Both the position numbers and the translations under genes were made by a program. Shown in pieces: positions 56,930-64,000 of a DNA stretch of 64,000 bases (positions are counted from its first letter, which is position 1; every line of letters begins with the position of its first letter). Source of the DNA: Nitrospirota bacterium. GTDB taxonomy: Bacteria > Nitrospirota > Thermodesulfovibrionia > UBA6902. The notes beneath the pieces were generated by a model that was not told the origin of the DNA, did not search any database, and worked only from the letters and a program-made list of their open reading frames with translations. The stretch spans positions 62,001-126,000 of the forward strand of contig JACQZE010000003.1 in the NCBI GenBank assembly GCA_016207885.1, in the 5' to 3' direction.

Positions 56930-57773
56930 ACTTCACCTTCCTTTCAAAAAGTACCATATCCTTATAGTTATTTGCTTCCTCGGTAACCATATCATAATAA
57001 TCTTTTGATCTATCAATCCCGATAGAATGCCGTTTTAGTTTATTGGCTACTCTCAAAGTCGTACCAGAACCCATAAATGGATCCAATACCCAATCACCTT
57101 CTCTTGTAAACAATTTCACAAACCATTCAGGAAGTGCCTCAGGAAAAACTGCGCTATGATTTCTATTAGAACATTCAGTCGCCATATGAAGCACATTTGT
57201 TGGGTAAGCTTTATCCTTATCCAACCAATTTGATATCTTCTTACCGAAACCGCTTCCGACCTTTGAGTTGTCCCGTACTTTATCTGTTTCACTTAAGTTT
57301 TTTAATCTTGTCTTGGCCCAGTCACCCATCGGAATCATAACTTCTTCCTGATACATGTTAAATTTCCTACTTTTATTAAACTGCAACAATCTTTCCCATG
57401 AATCCCTGAATCTGTTAGGCCATTTCCCTGGATAACAATTTTTCTTATGCCACATAAATTCTTCAGTCCATAGCCAACCTTGTTTTTTCATTTCGAGAAT
57501 AAGTTCGATCACGTAAGTATGTCGCTCGCCATTAATAACTTTCTCTTTGATATTCAGTATAAAAGTGCCGTCTGGTTTTAAAACCCTGAGAAGTTCTTTG
57601 CTTATAGGTAAAAACCACTCGACATAATGATCAGGCTTTATCCCGCCATATGTGCCATTTCTGCTGTCAGCATACGGTGGTGATGTAACAATCATATCTA
57701 TTGAATTTTCATCAAGGCTTTTCAAAACTTCTCTACAGTCACCTAACATTATTTTTGTGTGTATTTTTTTCAT
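56910..57773 (-). CDS. DNA methyltransferase (beta class, TSPPY) of the R-M operon
   Basis: 287 residues. Motif IV TSPPY lies near residue 33 and the SAM-binding motif DPFMGSGTT near 236. This order is typical of beta-class N4-cytosine or N6-adenine methyltransferases; the SPPY form is frequent in N4-cytosine enzymes. It protects host DNA from the two nucleases encoded next. The gene overlaps the PmeII-like gene by 20 bases. Small ORF 57784-57957 lies upstream by 10 bases. Confidence 0.9.
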   Translation of the reverse strand: MKKIHTKIMLGDCREVLKSLDENSIDMIVTSPPYADSRNGTYGGIKPDHYVEWFLPISKELLRVLKPDGTFILNIKEKVINGERHTYVIELILEMKKQGWLWTEEFMWHKKNCYPGKWPNRFRDSWERLLQFNKSRKFNMYQEEVMIPMGDWAKTRLKNLSETDKVRDNSKVGSGFGKKISNWLDKDKAYPTNVLHMATECSNRNHSAVFPEALPEWFVKLFTREGDWVLDPFMGSGTTLRVANKLKRHSIGIDRSKDYYDMVTEEANNYKDMVLFERKVKYGKNRK

Positions 57774-57783
57774 ATTCCAAAAA

Positions 57784-57957
57784 CTACCTCTCCTTCCTTA
57801 CCCCTTTAAACGGTTCCTTGTTCGCCTTCTGATCAATGAATCTTCCTGTATCAGAATCCCTTTTCACCCATCGGTCATTATGAGGATTATGAACTTGTGA
57901 GCGGTCTTTTATTGCGCCCTGTCTGTGATTGTCTCCGTATGGTTTGTTTATTGCCAT
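57784..57957 (-). CDS. Small 57-residue protein, first of the R-M operon
   Basis: 57 residues translated by me from the ATG at 57957 to the TAG at 57784-57786. It begins AINKPYGDNHRQGAIKDRS, then NPHNDRWVKRD and PFKGVRKER. I recall very similar small proteins of unknown role encoded next to R-M genes and toxins. A strong AAGGAGG site lies 6 bases before the start. It is basic and could bind nucleic acid. Its function is not known. Confidence 0.7.
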   Translation of the reverse strand: MAINKPYGDNHRQGAIKDRSQVHNPHNDRWVKRDSDTGRFIDQKANKEPFKGVRKER

Positions 57958-57974
57958 AGTAATACCTCCTTATT

Positions 57975-58002
57975 CTGGATTCCCATTTTCACAGGAATGA
58001 CA
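57975..58002. repeat. Interspersed palindrome (CTGGATTCCC...GGAATGACA)
   Basis: Inverted arms CTGGATTCC and GGAATGACA enclose a short loop. This is the reverse orientation of the element at 53695-53736. Confidence 0.5.
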
Positions 58003-58006
58003 TCTT

Positions 58007-58042
58007 AAAATCTCCCCTAACCCCTCTTTGCCTAAGAGGGGA
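58007..58042. repeat. Palindromic repeat related to the apbE and gatA copies
   Basis: It reads AAATCTCCCCTAACCCCTCTT, with stem CCCCTCTT-tgcct-AAGAGGGG (58021-58041). It shares the sequence pattern with 22591-22628 (reverse strand) and 47682-47719. Confidence 0.65.
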
Positions 58043-58045
58043 AGA

Positions 58046-58062
58046 TTCTGGACAAGCCAGAA
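58046..58062. repeat. Small hairpin TTCTGG-acaag-CCAGAA
   Basis: A perfect 6-bp stem of a kind often seen as an interspersed repeat (followed by TGACGG). Confidence 0.4.
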
Positions 58063-58102
58063 TGACGGCTAAACCTATCCCGATTTGAACACACCCCTTA
58101 AT

Positions 58103-58142
58103 CCCCTGCTTAAAGCACCTACTGTTGGTCTTTTTAGAGGGG
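58103..58142. repeat. Palindromic repeat with conserved core (copy 2)
   Basis: Stem CCCCT...AGAGGGG around the core GCACCTACTGTTGGTCT (58115-58131), identical to the 17-mer at 38936-38952. Confidence 0.65.
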
Positions 58143-58229
58143 AAACAAAAAACAGGGACACGGCTACCCATGTCCCTGCTGGATTTTACATATGCCGTAT
58201 TTCCGCGTCTCAGTTCCTGTGCCCCTTTT

Positions 58230-60509
58230 CTAAAAGCACTTGGTAAAACCACAGTCCTTGCATACTGCGCAGCCGCCTTCATGCTCGACAGCGCCGCCGC
58301 ATTCTGAGCACTGGCCAGAATGGAAGACCTTCTTGCCGTGATTGTCAGAACCGTTGCCATGGCCATTGCCGTTGCCTCCGGCCTCTTCCTTGAATTTCTC
58401 TATGGACTTTGAAATGGCGTCTGAACATGAAGATATCTTTCCGCCCTTTGACCATGCGGGGCTGTGACAGCTTATGCCCTTGAGCTGTTTGACGATCTCA
58501 AGCGGGTCTATGTTGCTTCTGAATGCGAGGCTCACGAGCCTGCCTATCGCCTCTGCCTGGCTTGACGCGCAGCCTCCTGCCTTGCCCATGCGGGTGAAGA
58601 GCTCAAACGGATTCCCGTTGTCATCTTCATTGATCGTGACGTAGAGATTACCGCAGCCGGTATTCATCAGCGTCGTTGTCCCGTGTATCGTCTCAGGCCT
58701 CTTCTTCGGCACTATCTTTACATATTCCTCAGATGACTGTCTGCTCTCTTCCTGGCTCGTCTTTCCTGTTGAGAGCACCTGCTCTTCTCTTGAACCGTCC
58801 CTGTAAACAGTGGCGCCTTTGCACCCGAGCTTATAGGCAAGGAGATATACATTTTCAACATCCTTAGGTGTCGCGTCTTTCGAAAAGTTGACCGTCTTGG
58901 AAACGGCATTGTCCACATACTTCTGAAACGCAGCCTGCATCTTCACATGATCCTCAGGTGTTATGTCATGAGCGGTAATGAAAATATTCTTTACATCATC
59001 GGGCACCGCTTCTATCCCGTGAAGCGTCCCTTTCTCAGCTATCTCTTCGATAAGCTCCCTGCTCCAGAAACCTCTCTCTTTTGCAATCTTTTCAAAGTAC
59101 GGGTTGACCTCATAGAGCTTTGTCCCTTCAAGCACGTTGCGCACATAAGATACGGCAAAAAGAGGCTCTATCCCGCTTGAGCATCCGGCTATTATGGAGA
59201 GCGTGCCGGTCGGCGCGATCGTCGTGATAGTCGCGTTCCTGAGCTTCATCCTGTCTTTATACATGCTCTCGGAATGTGTTGAAAAAACGCCCCTCTCCTC
59301 GGCAAGGAGAGATGACGCCTTTCTGCCCTCATCCTGTATGAACCTCATGACCTCTTCGCCAAGGCTTAACGCGTCATCAGAGTTATAAGGAACACCAAGC
59401 TGGATGAGCATGTCAGCAAATCCCATAACGCCGAGGCCTATCTTCCTGTTCGCCTTTGTGGTCTCCTCGATTATTTTGATCGGGTACTTGTTCACCTCAA
59501 TTACATTGTCAAGGAAGTGGACGGCTGAGTGCACAGTCTCCTTTAGCAAACCCCAGTCTATATTGGAACGAGGGTCTTCTACCGCAGTTGCGCCTTCGTG
59601 CTTCACAAAGTTCGAAAGGTTTATCGAGCCCAGGTTACAGGATTCATAAGGCAGGAGCGGCTGCTCGCCGCAGGGGTTGGTGCTCTCTATATCTCCCAGC
59701 TTCGGCGTAGGATTATCACGGTTCATCCTGTCTATGAAGATTATGCCCGGCTCGCCGTTCTTCCACGCATGATTCACAATGAGGTTAAAGACATCCTTTG
59801 CCCTGAGCATGCGCGTTGCCTTGCCGTCATGCGGGTTCTTCAGCTCATACTCTTTGTCCTTTTCAAAGGCGTCCATGAACTCGTCTGTGAGCGCGATAGA
59901 GATGTTGAAGTTGTTGAGTATCCTGTTGTCATCCTTTGCGGTTATGAAATCAAGGATATCAGGATGGTCTACGCGCAGCATGCCCATGTTCGCGCCTCTT
60001 CTCGTGCCGCCCTGCTTTATCGCCTCGGTCGCTGAATCAAAGACCGTCATGAATGAGATAGGCCCGGATGATACGCCCTTGGTGGAACCCACGATATCGC
60101 CTTTAGGCCTGAGCTTTGAAAAAGAGAAACCGGTGCCGCCTCCTGATTTATGTATCAACGCGGCATTCTTCACCGCCTCAAAGATCGACTCCATCGAATC
60201 CTCTACCGGAAGCACAAAACAGGCTGAAAGCTGGCCGAGCCTCCTGCCCGCATTCATAAGTGTGGGGCTGTTCGGCAGAAAGTTCAAAGATGTGATAAGG
60301 TCATGAAACTCTTCTTCAACCTGCTTTACCTGTGACTCTGTTTTTCCGTAGTTGAGGTCAGCGGATGCGATGACCCTTGAGACCCTCATGAACATGTCAT
60401 CAGGATTCTCGATCACCTTTCCCTCTTCGCTCTTCCTGAGATACCTCTTGTGTATGACCTGCAATGCGTTCGGCGTAAGCTTCAATTTGCCTGATAATAG
60501 TTCTGCCAT
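58230..60509 (-). CDS. nrdJ: Vitamin B12-dependent ribonucleotide reductase (class II)
   Basis: 759 residues. It makes deoxyribonucleotides with adenosylcobalamin and works with or without oxygen. It has the conserved NPCGEQPLLPYESCNLGSINL (near 285), GGTRRGANMGMLRVDHPDI (near 193), NATITTIAPTGTLSII (near 440) and a C-terminal zinc-type region CSECGG...CAVCKDCGF with CF at the end. Such C-terminal cysteines usually relay electrons. AAGGAG lies before the start. Its promoter has NrdR boxes at 60611 and 60651. Confidence 0.93.
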   Translation of the reverse strand: MAELLSGKLKLTPNALQVIHKRYLRKSEEGKVIENPDDMFMRVSRVIASADLNYGKTESQVKQVEEEFHDLITSLNFLPNSPTLMNAGRRLGQLSACFVLPVEDSMESIFEAVKNAALIHKSGGGTGFSFSKLRPKGDIVGSTKGVSSGPISFMTVFDSATEAIKQGGTRRGANMGMLRVDHPDILDFITAKDDNRILNNFNISIALTDEFMDAFEKDKEYELKNPHDGKATRMLRAKDVFNLIVNHAWKNGEPGIIFIDRMNRDNPTPKLGDIESTNPCGEQPLLPYESCNLGSINLSNFVKHEGATAVEDPRSNIDWGLLKETVHSAVHFLDNVIEVNKYPIKIIEETTKANRKIGLGVMGFADMLIQLGVPYNSDDALSLGEEVMRFIQDEGRKASSLLAEERGVFSTHSESMYKDRMKLRNATITTIAPTGTLSIIAGCSSGIEPLFAVSYVRNVLEGTKLYEVNPYFEKIAKERGFWSRELIEEIAEKGTLHGIEAVPDDVKNIFITAHDITPEDHVKMQAAFQKYVDNAVSKTVNFSKDATPKDVENVYLLAYKLGCKGATVYRDGSREEQVLSTGKTSQEESRQSSEEYVKIVPKKRPETIHGTTTLMNTGCGNLYVTINEDDNGNPFELFTRMGKAGGCASSQAEAIGRLVSLAFRSNIDPLEIVKQLKGISCHSPAWSKGGKISSCSDAISKSIEKFKEEAGGNGNGHGNGSDNHGKKVFHSGQCSECGGAVEHEGGCAVCKDCGFTKCF

Positions 60510-60610
60510 AAACTCTCCTTATTAATGATTAACTCTGATTTATAATTAATATACTGAAAAGACCAGCCTGTAACATGCCCTGAACTGCAAATAACGCAAA
60601 ACCTGTTCAA

Positions 60611-60626
60611 TCGTTATATATACTCT
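60611..60626 (-). promoter_or_regulatory. nrdJ: NrdR box 2 (weaker)
   Basis: TCGTTATATATACTCT matches the NrdR box at about 11 of 16 bases. It starts exactly 40 bases from box 1, close to four helical turns, as expected for paired boxes. Confidence 0.55.
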
Positions 60627-60644
60627 ATTTAGACATGACAAGCA

Positions 60645-60673
60645 ATTAAACCACAATATATAGTGTATGTCAA
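60645..60673 (-). promoter_or_regulatory. nrdJ: nrdJ promoter
   Basis: On the minus strand TTGACA (60668-60673), a 17-bp spacer, then TTTAAT (60645-60650). This is near-consensus, about 135-165 bases before the nrdJ start. Confidence 0.7.
60651..60666 (-). promoter_or_regulatory. nrdJ: NrdR box 1, inside the promoter spacer
   Basis: On the minus strand ACACTATATATTGTGG matches the NrdR consensus ACACwATATATwGTGT at 15 of 16 bases. It fills almost the entire 17-bp spacer between -35 and -10. Confidence 0.75.
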
Positions 60674-60768
60674 GAAGAAAATTACAATTTATGAACCCCT
60701 TGTTTTTAATGAGTTTTTACTGTGTAAAGAGAGTTGAAAAAATGTGGATTAAAAAAAAGTTATCATAG

Positions 60769-60784
60769 TTGCACATCGGTGCAA
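60769..60784. repeat. Hairpin TTGCAC-atcg-GTGCAA
   Basis: A perfect 6-bp stem with 4-base loop upstream of the nrdJ promoter; function unknown. Confidence 0.35.
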
Positions 60785-60836
60785 GTATGCTGAGTAGTAT
60801 TCAAATAACTAATTTGGCTTACTAATAAAAACTGGG

Positions 60837-60855
60837 AAAGAGCTACGCTCTTTTT
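60837..60855. terminator. Possible terminator hairpin
   Basis: A 7-bp stem AAAGAGC/GCTCTTT with loop TAC, followed by TT on the plus strand. The minus-strand gene ends 100 bases away; on that strand there is no T run, so the role is uncertain. Confidence 0.3.
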
Positions 60856-60954
60856 GGGCAGCGTAACTCCTCCCCATAACAAATAACATAAACCAGAAAA
60901 AAACAATTACAGTAAAAATTAAATACATTCTTTTCTGTTTAATTGTGCTTTATT

Positions 60955-63900
60955 TTAAGGCGCCGAACAACTTCCCCCTCCATCTACATACCACTTATGG
61001 CAAGGATAAGAAGTTCCCTCATTAATTGTCCAGTTGTTTGTGAAATCCCAATTTGAAAAAGTTGCTTGTTGTTTCATCTCTGTTGTTGTTTTGCCAGATG
61101 CTCCTCCGTAACAAGTTGTGTCTCCGAAACAGCCATCAGATTGACCAGTAGTTTCAGTATTCCAATAAGAGCTATAAACAACGGAGCTATTTGATCCCAC
61201 CAAGCCACCTATGTAAGAACCGCTACCACTTATACTTCCAGCAGAATAAGAATTAGTGATTGTGCCATATCTACTAAACCCGACTAAACCACCTACCAAG
61301 GAAAGATTACCGCTCACATTGCCCATAGAATAAGAATTAATAATAGAACCTACATTATTTTTACCTACCAAACCACCTATGTTGGCATTACTACCGCTAC
61401 CACTCACATTGCCAATAGCATAAGAGTCGACAATGGAGCCATCAAGTTCTCCTGCCAATCCTCCGATCAAAACATTATTTCCATCAGCACTTACGTCGCC
61501 AGTAGAGTATGAATTAACTATATTATTATCACTATAATGTTTCCCTACCAAACCACCTATATAAGAACCACCGAGGCCAATAACGTTACCAGTTGAGTAA
61601 GAGCTTGTAATAATAGAATCCATGTAAGTATACCCAGCTAAACCACCAACATAGGAATATCCGTCAATGCCACCGGTAGCATAAGAATTAACAATAGAAG
61701 AATCATAATTATAGCCAGCTAAACCACCAATATAAAGACCATCACCACTCACGTCACTGATAGAGTAAGAATTAGTAATATAAGAAAGATAATTATAGCC
61801 AACTAAGCCGCCAACATAGGAATATCCATTCATATTGCCAGAAGTAGAAGAGTTATCAATAATAGAGTTACTACTCTGTCCCACTAAGCCAGCAGCTTGA
61901 TTATATCCTACAATATTAATATTAGTTAGATTAACGTTCTTTATCTCTGCTCCATTGGTTTTACCAAACAACCCCACATAGTTTGCCCCTGGCATATTTA
62001 TATATAAATTCCGTATCTCATATCCTCGCCCATCTAATGTGCCTGTGAATTCCGTCCCGCCATTCCCGATCGGATCAAAACCTGATCCTCCATTCCAATT
62101 CACGGTATCCGAACAATCTATATCCTGCATTAAAGCATAATCCGCGCTTAGATTGTTCTGAATGTTTTGAAGCTCTGTGCAAGTTGAAATAGTCAAAGTA
62201 TCAAAATCCCAGTTGAGGTTATTAACGCTGTCGGTACAGTCCAGGCACCTTAAAAGAACTCCACCTGATGCATTGCTGTCCTTGACATCAAGGTATTCCA
62301 AACTCTGACTGCCATTCGCTCCAAGATTAAGGTTGAATTGCGTCGGAGACGCACTGCTTCTCAATGAGAGCAGATTATTATTAACCCCTTTTAATGTTAA
62401 TGAATGTGTTATGGTCTGGGTTGTCGCAGCCTCAAAGGTCAGAGTTCTTGCTGATGCTGTTGTTTTTTCCAGGTTGTAGAATGTTGTGGAGCCGATTAGG
62501 CTTTGATCAGTACCGGTCAACTTAACCGTTGATTCGCCATAGGTAAAGGTTCCTGAGTTTTGCCAGTTACCTGTCACATTCCAGAGAGAATGCCCCGGAG
62601 TTAGAATGTTGCCGTTAACATCCGTATAACCATCAACTAACGTAGAGCCAGCCTTTATTATCATCGTTGGAACTGTATAAGTGGCTGAACCTGTTATAAA
62701 TGTTGTTGGATTGGTTGTCGTCTTTCCAACAACAAACATATTGCCGGTTGAATTGATCGGGATATTATTTACAGAATTATCCAGTTTTGTCGTGCCTGTG
62801 TCATAAGTATCAAAAAGCCCTATATATTTATTTGTTGTGAATACGGCTCCGACAGGGCCCAAGACCCCTCTGGGAATTCCTACATACGGGAAAAGCTCAG
62901 GACTCCCAATATAGACCGGCACATAATATGTGGTGGCTGTTACTGGAGCGTTTGTGGAAAGAGTTCCATCAATCTTGTTCAGTATCCTCCAGAAAAAATA
63001 CCCTGAACCATCAATTATTCCATTATTTATTATGTGCCCGCCATTAGATATGTTATTACTGTCATCGCTTGTCTCTTTCCAGAAGCTGCCGTTAACGGTT
63101 AATTTCCCCTCTGTACGTATTGTGAGGTTGCCTGTCCTGCCAAGCTTTAGACACTTGGTACTTGGCACTGTCAAATATGACGATGAGGTCTGGTCATTAC
63201 CAATGGTTAAATCATGGCCGACCATAAATGAAGGCAGGGCTGATACCCCTCCTTCAACAATTATATTGTAAAATCTTGTCCCTCCAAATGTTCCGATGCT
63301 GTAAGGATTAACTGTCTTGCCTGTGCCTGTTAATTTAACGGTACTCTGTCCATAGTTAAATGCAGTAGCTGACGCTGACGAATTCCAGTTTCCCGCTACC
63401 GTAATCATTGGTGTTCCAATTGATGCATTAAGTGTGCCATTGATTGTTACGTTGCCGTTGACTGTGAGGTCTTTGCCATTGAGTGTTAATGATCCGCCAG
63501 TGTTAATTATTAGATCATTGGTAACAGTTAAATTGGATCCACTTAAGTCTAATAAGCCACCGCTGTTTATTGTTAACGTTTTCATTGTTCTATATTGATC
63601 AAGCGTTGGATCGAAGGCTACAGTATTGTCTACATCAGGAATTATTATGCTATCGCCCTGGTTAGGCACAATACCCAAATCCCAGTTGTTCAGATCGCTC
63701 CAATTAGTTGATTCCGAGCCGTCCCATGTGACAGTGATAGAACATGTAACAGGAGTGCTTCCTGCGTCTAATGGGTTAGTGCCGCATATGTTCTCACGAA
63801 TATCGCTATAGCCATCCCCGTCATCATCTGTATCTATACAATCCGCTGTACCATCACCGTCGCTATCCGTATCCACCACTCCACAACCACATGCTCCCGG

Positions 63901-64000
63901 CTCTGTCTTTGCAGGATCATCATCACAGGTTTCATCGGCATCACCATAACCATCCCCATCACTATCACTATCACTAACAAAGGCCCAGTTTGTGTTGTTA
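60955..64000 (-). CDS. Large GLUG-repeat / thrombospondin-3-type secreted protein, 5' end beyond window
   Basis: The frame is open from the right edge (codons for NWAFVSDSDSDGDGYGDADETC...) to the stop at 60955, at least 1,014 codons. Near the N-terminal edge are several Asp-rich DSDGDG/DTDDDGDG thrombospondin type 3 calcium-binding repeats. A long beta-helix-like region follows, with TVNSGGLLDLSGSN-like units. Then come about nine GLUG repeats (GGLVGYN, GGLAGYT, GGLVGKN and so on) with NSYSxGxVSGxG spacers, and a terminal YWNTETTGQSDGC...CHKWY block. Probably a surface or secreted adhesin-like protein; no enzymatic motif is visible. Confidence 0.75.
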   Translation of the reverse strand, partial: NNTNWAFVSDSDSDGDGYGDADETCDDDPAKTEPGACGCGVVDTDSDGDGTADCIDTDDDGDGYSDIRENICGTNPLDAGSTPVTCSITVTWDGSESTNWSDLNNWDLGIVPNQGDSIIIPDVDNTVAFDPTLDQYRTMKTLTINSGGLLDLSGSNLTVTNDLIINTGGSLTLNGKDLTVNGNVTINGTLNASIGTPMITVAGNWNSSASATAFNYGQSTVKLTGTGKTVNPYSIGTFGGTRFYNIIVEGGVSALPSFMVGHDLTIGNDQTSSSYLTVPSTKCLKLGRTGNLTIRTEGKLTVNGSFWKETSDDSNNISNGGHIINNGIIDGSGYFFWRILNKIDGTLSTNAPVTATTYYVPVYIGSPELFPYVGIPRGVLGPVGAVFTTNKYIGLFDTYDTGTTKLDNSVNNIPINSTGNMFVVGKTTTNPTTFITGSATYTVPTMIIKAGSTLVDGYTDVNGNILTPGHSLWNVTGNWQNSGTFTYGESTVKLTGTDQSLIGSTTFYNLEKTTASARTLTFEAATTQTITHSLTLKGVNNNLLSLRSSASPTQFNLNLGANGSQSLEYLDVKDSNASGGVLLRCLDCTDSVNNLNWDFDTLTISTCTELQNIQNNLSADYALMQDIDCSDTVNWNGGSGFDPIGNGGTEFTGTLDGRGYEIRNLYINMPGANYVGLFGKTNGAEIKNVNLTNINIVGYNQAAGLVGQSSNSIIDNSSTSGNMNGYSYVGGLVGYNYLSYITNSYSISDVSGDGLYIGGLAGYNYDSSIVNSYATGGIDGYSYVGGLAGYTYMDSIITSSYSTGNVIGLGGSYIGGLVGKHYSDNNIVNSYSTGDVSADGNNVLIGGLAGELDGSIVDSYAIGNVSGSGSNANIGGLVGKNNVGSIINSYSMGNVSGNLSLVGGLVGFSRYGTITNSYSAGSISGSGSYIGGLVGSNSSVVYSSYWNTETTGQSDGCFGDTTCYGGASGKTTTEMKQQATFSNWDFTNNWTINEGTSYPCHKWYVDGGGSCSAP

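Larger units (their letters stand above)
60510..60954. other. Intergenic region between nrdJ and the GLUG protein gene
   Basis: 445 bases. They hold the nrdJ leader, promoter and NrdR boxes, and the hairpins below. I see no other gene and no recognisable cobalamin riboswitch. Confidence 0.6.

Noticed and set aside
57989-58366. 125-residue frame on the minus strand over palindromes and the nrdJ 3' end
   Set aside because: It lies mostly in repeats and in another frame of nrdJ, whose C-terminal cysteine region is clearly real.
60510-60954. Possible cobalamin riboswitch upstream of nrdJ
   Set aside because: No GCCACTG-type B12 box is visible; the region is better explained by the promoter with NrdR boxes.
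60955-63879. Start of the GLUG protein at the GTG at 63879
   Set aside because: The frame stays open with Asp-rich calcium repeats to the window edge, so this GTG is internal and the gene is partial.
1-64000. CRISPR array
   Set aside because: No regularly spaced direct repeats of suitable length were seen; the repeated motifs in 61-62 kb encode GLUG protein units.

Overview
The window is a gene-dense piece of a Gram-negative bacterial chromosome, judged from TonB-dependent receptors, many lipoproteins with lipoboxes and signal peptides, and an O-methyltransferase/methyl-cycle gene set. A B12-dependent class II ribonucleotide reductase (nrdJ), GatA/GatB transamidosome genes, many PAS/GGDEF/EAL regulators and several families of interspersed GC-rich palindromes would fit an anaerobic or microaerophilic lineage such as Nitrospirota or Desulfobacterota. 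No rRNA or ribosomal protein lies in the window, so this placement is only a guess.

Layout. 1-1.2 kb: end of a nucleoside transporter and tRNA-Leu(UAG), followed by a partial copy of the tRNA 5' end interrupted by a palindrome, then a BrnT/BrnA-type toxin-antitoxin (TA) pair. 2-11.6 kb: mostly exported or lipid-anchored proteins of unknown role, including a zinc phospholipase C-like protein and a beta-propeller/Ig-like protein, plus an O-methyltransferase. 11.8-18 kb: MsrAB, an MntA/HepT TA pair, a phospholipase A2-like lipoprotein with a truncated second copy, a DinD + BrnTA cassette between the two copies, and TPR and other lipoproteins. 18-29 kb: S41 protease, a PAS-GGDEF protein, and gatA and gatB separated by a three-gene HEPN/nucleotidyltransferase island. 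27-37.5 kb: one minus-strand envelope signalling operon (receiver-PAS protein, two tandem TonB receptors, an orphan substrate-binding protein, a histidine kinase, and a receiver-PAS-GGDEF-EAL protein).

37.7-45 kb: EndoQ-like nuclease, a C_GCAxxG_C_C protein, moaC, AMMECR1, polyprenyl synthase, mtnA, and an Nramp-like transporter coupled to a soluble MgtE-N/CBS protein. 45.4-47.3 kb: accessory patch (DUF2971 protein, gene remnant, third MNT/HEPN pair). 47.3-53.7 kb: ApbE carrying a repeat-encoded insertion, UvrA lacking its insertion domain, metK and ahcY. 53.8-58 kb: hydrolase, dCMP deaminase, DUF3467 protein, and a restriction-modification operon with one methyltransferase and two different nuclease families. 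58.2-60.7 kb: nrdJ with a promoter that holds an NrdR box in its spacer. 60.9-64 kb: a large secreted GLUG/thrombospondin-3-type protein that runs off the right edge.

The most notable themes are five small TA modules in 64 kb (two BrnTA, three MNT/HEPN); a large protein with an Rx4H motif next to an MNT/HEPN pair inside the gatA-gatB interval; a complete outer-membrane-to-c-di-GMP signalling operon with duplicated ends; and a family of palindromic repeats, one copy of which is translated inside ApbE. metK, ahcY and mtnA, with the O-methyltransferase, give a coherent SAM methyl cycle and methylthioadenosine salvage set.
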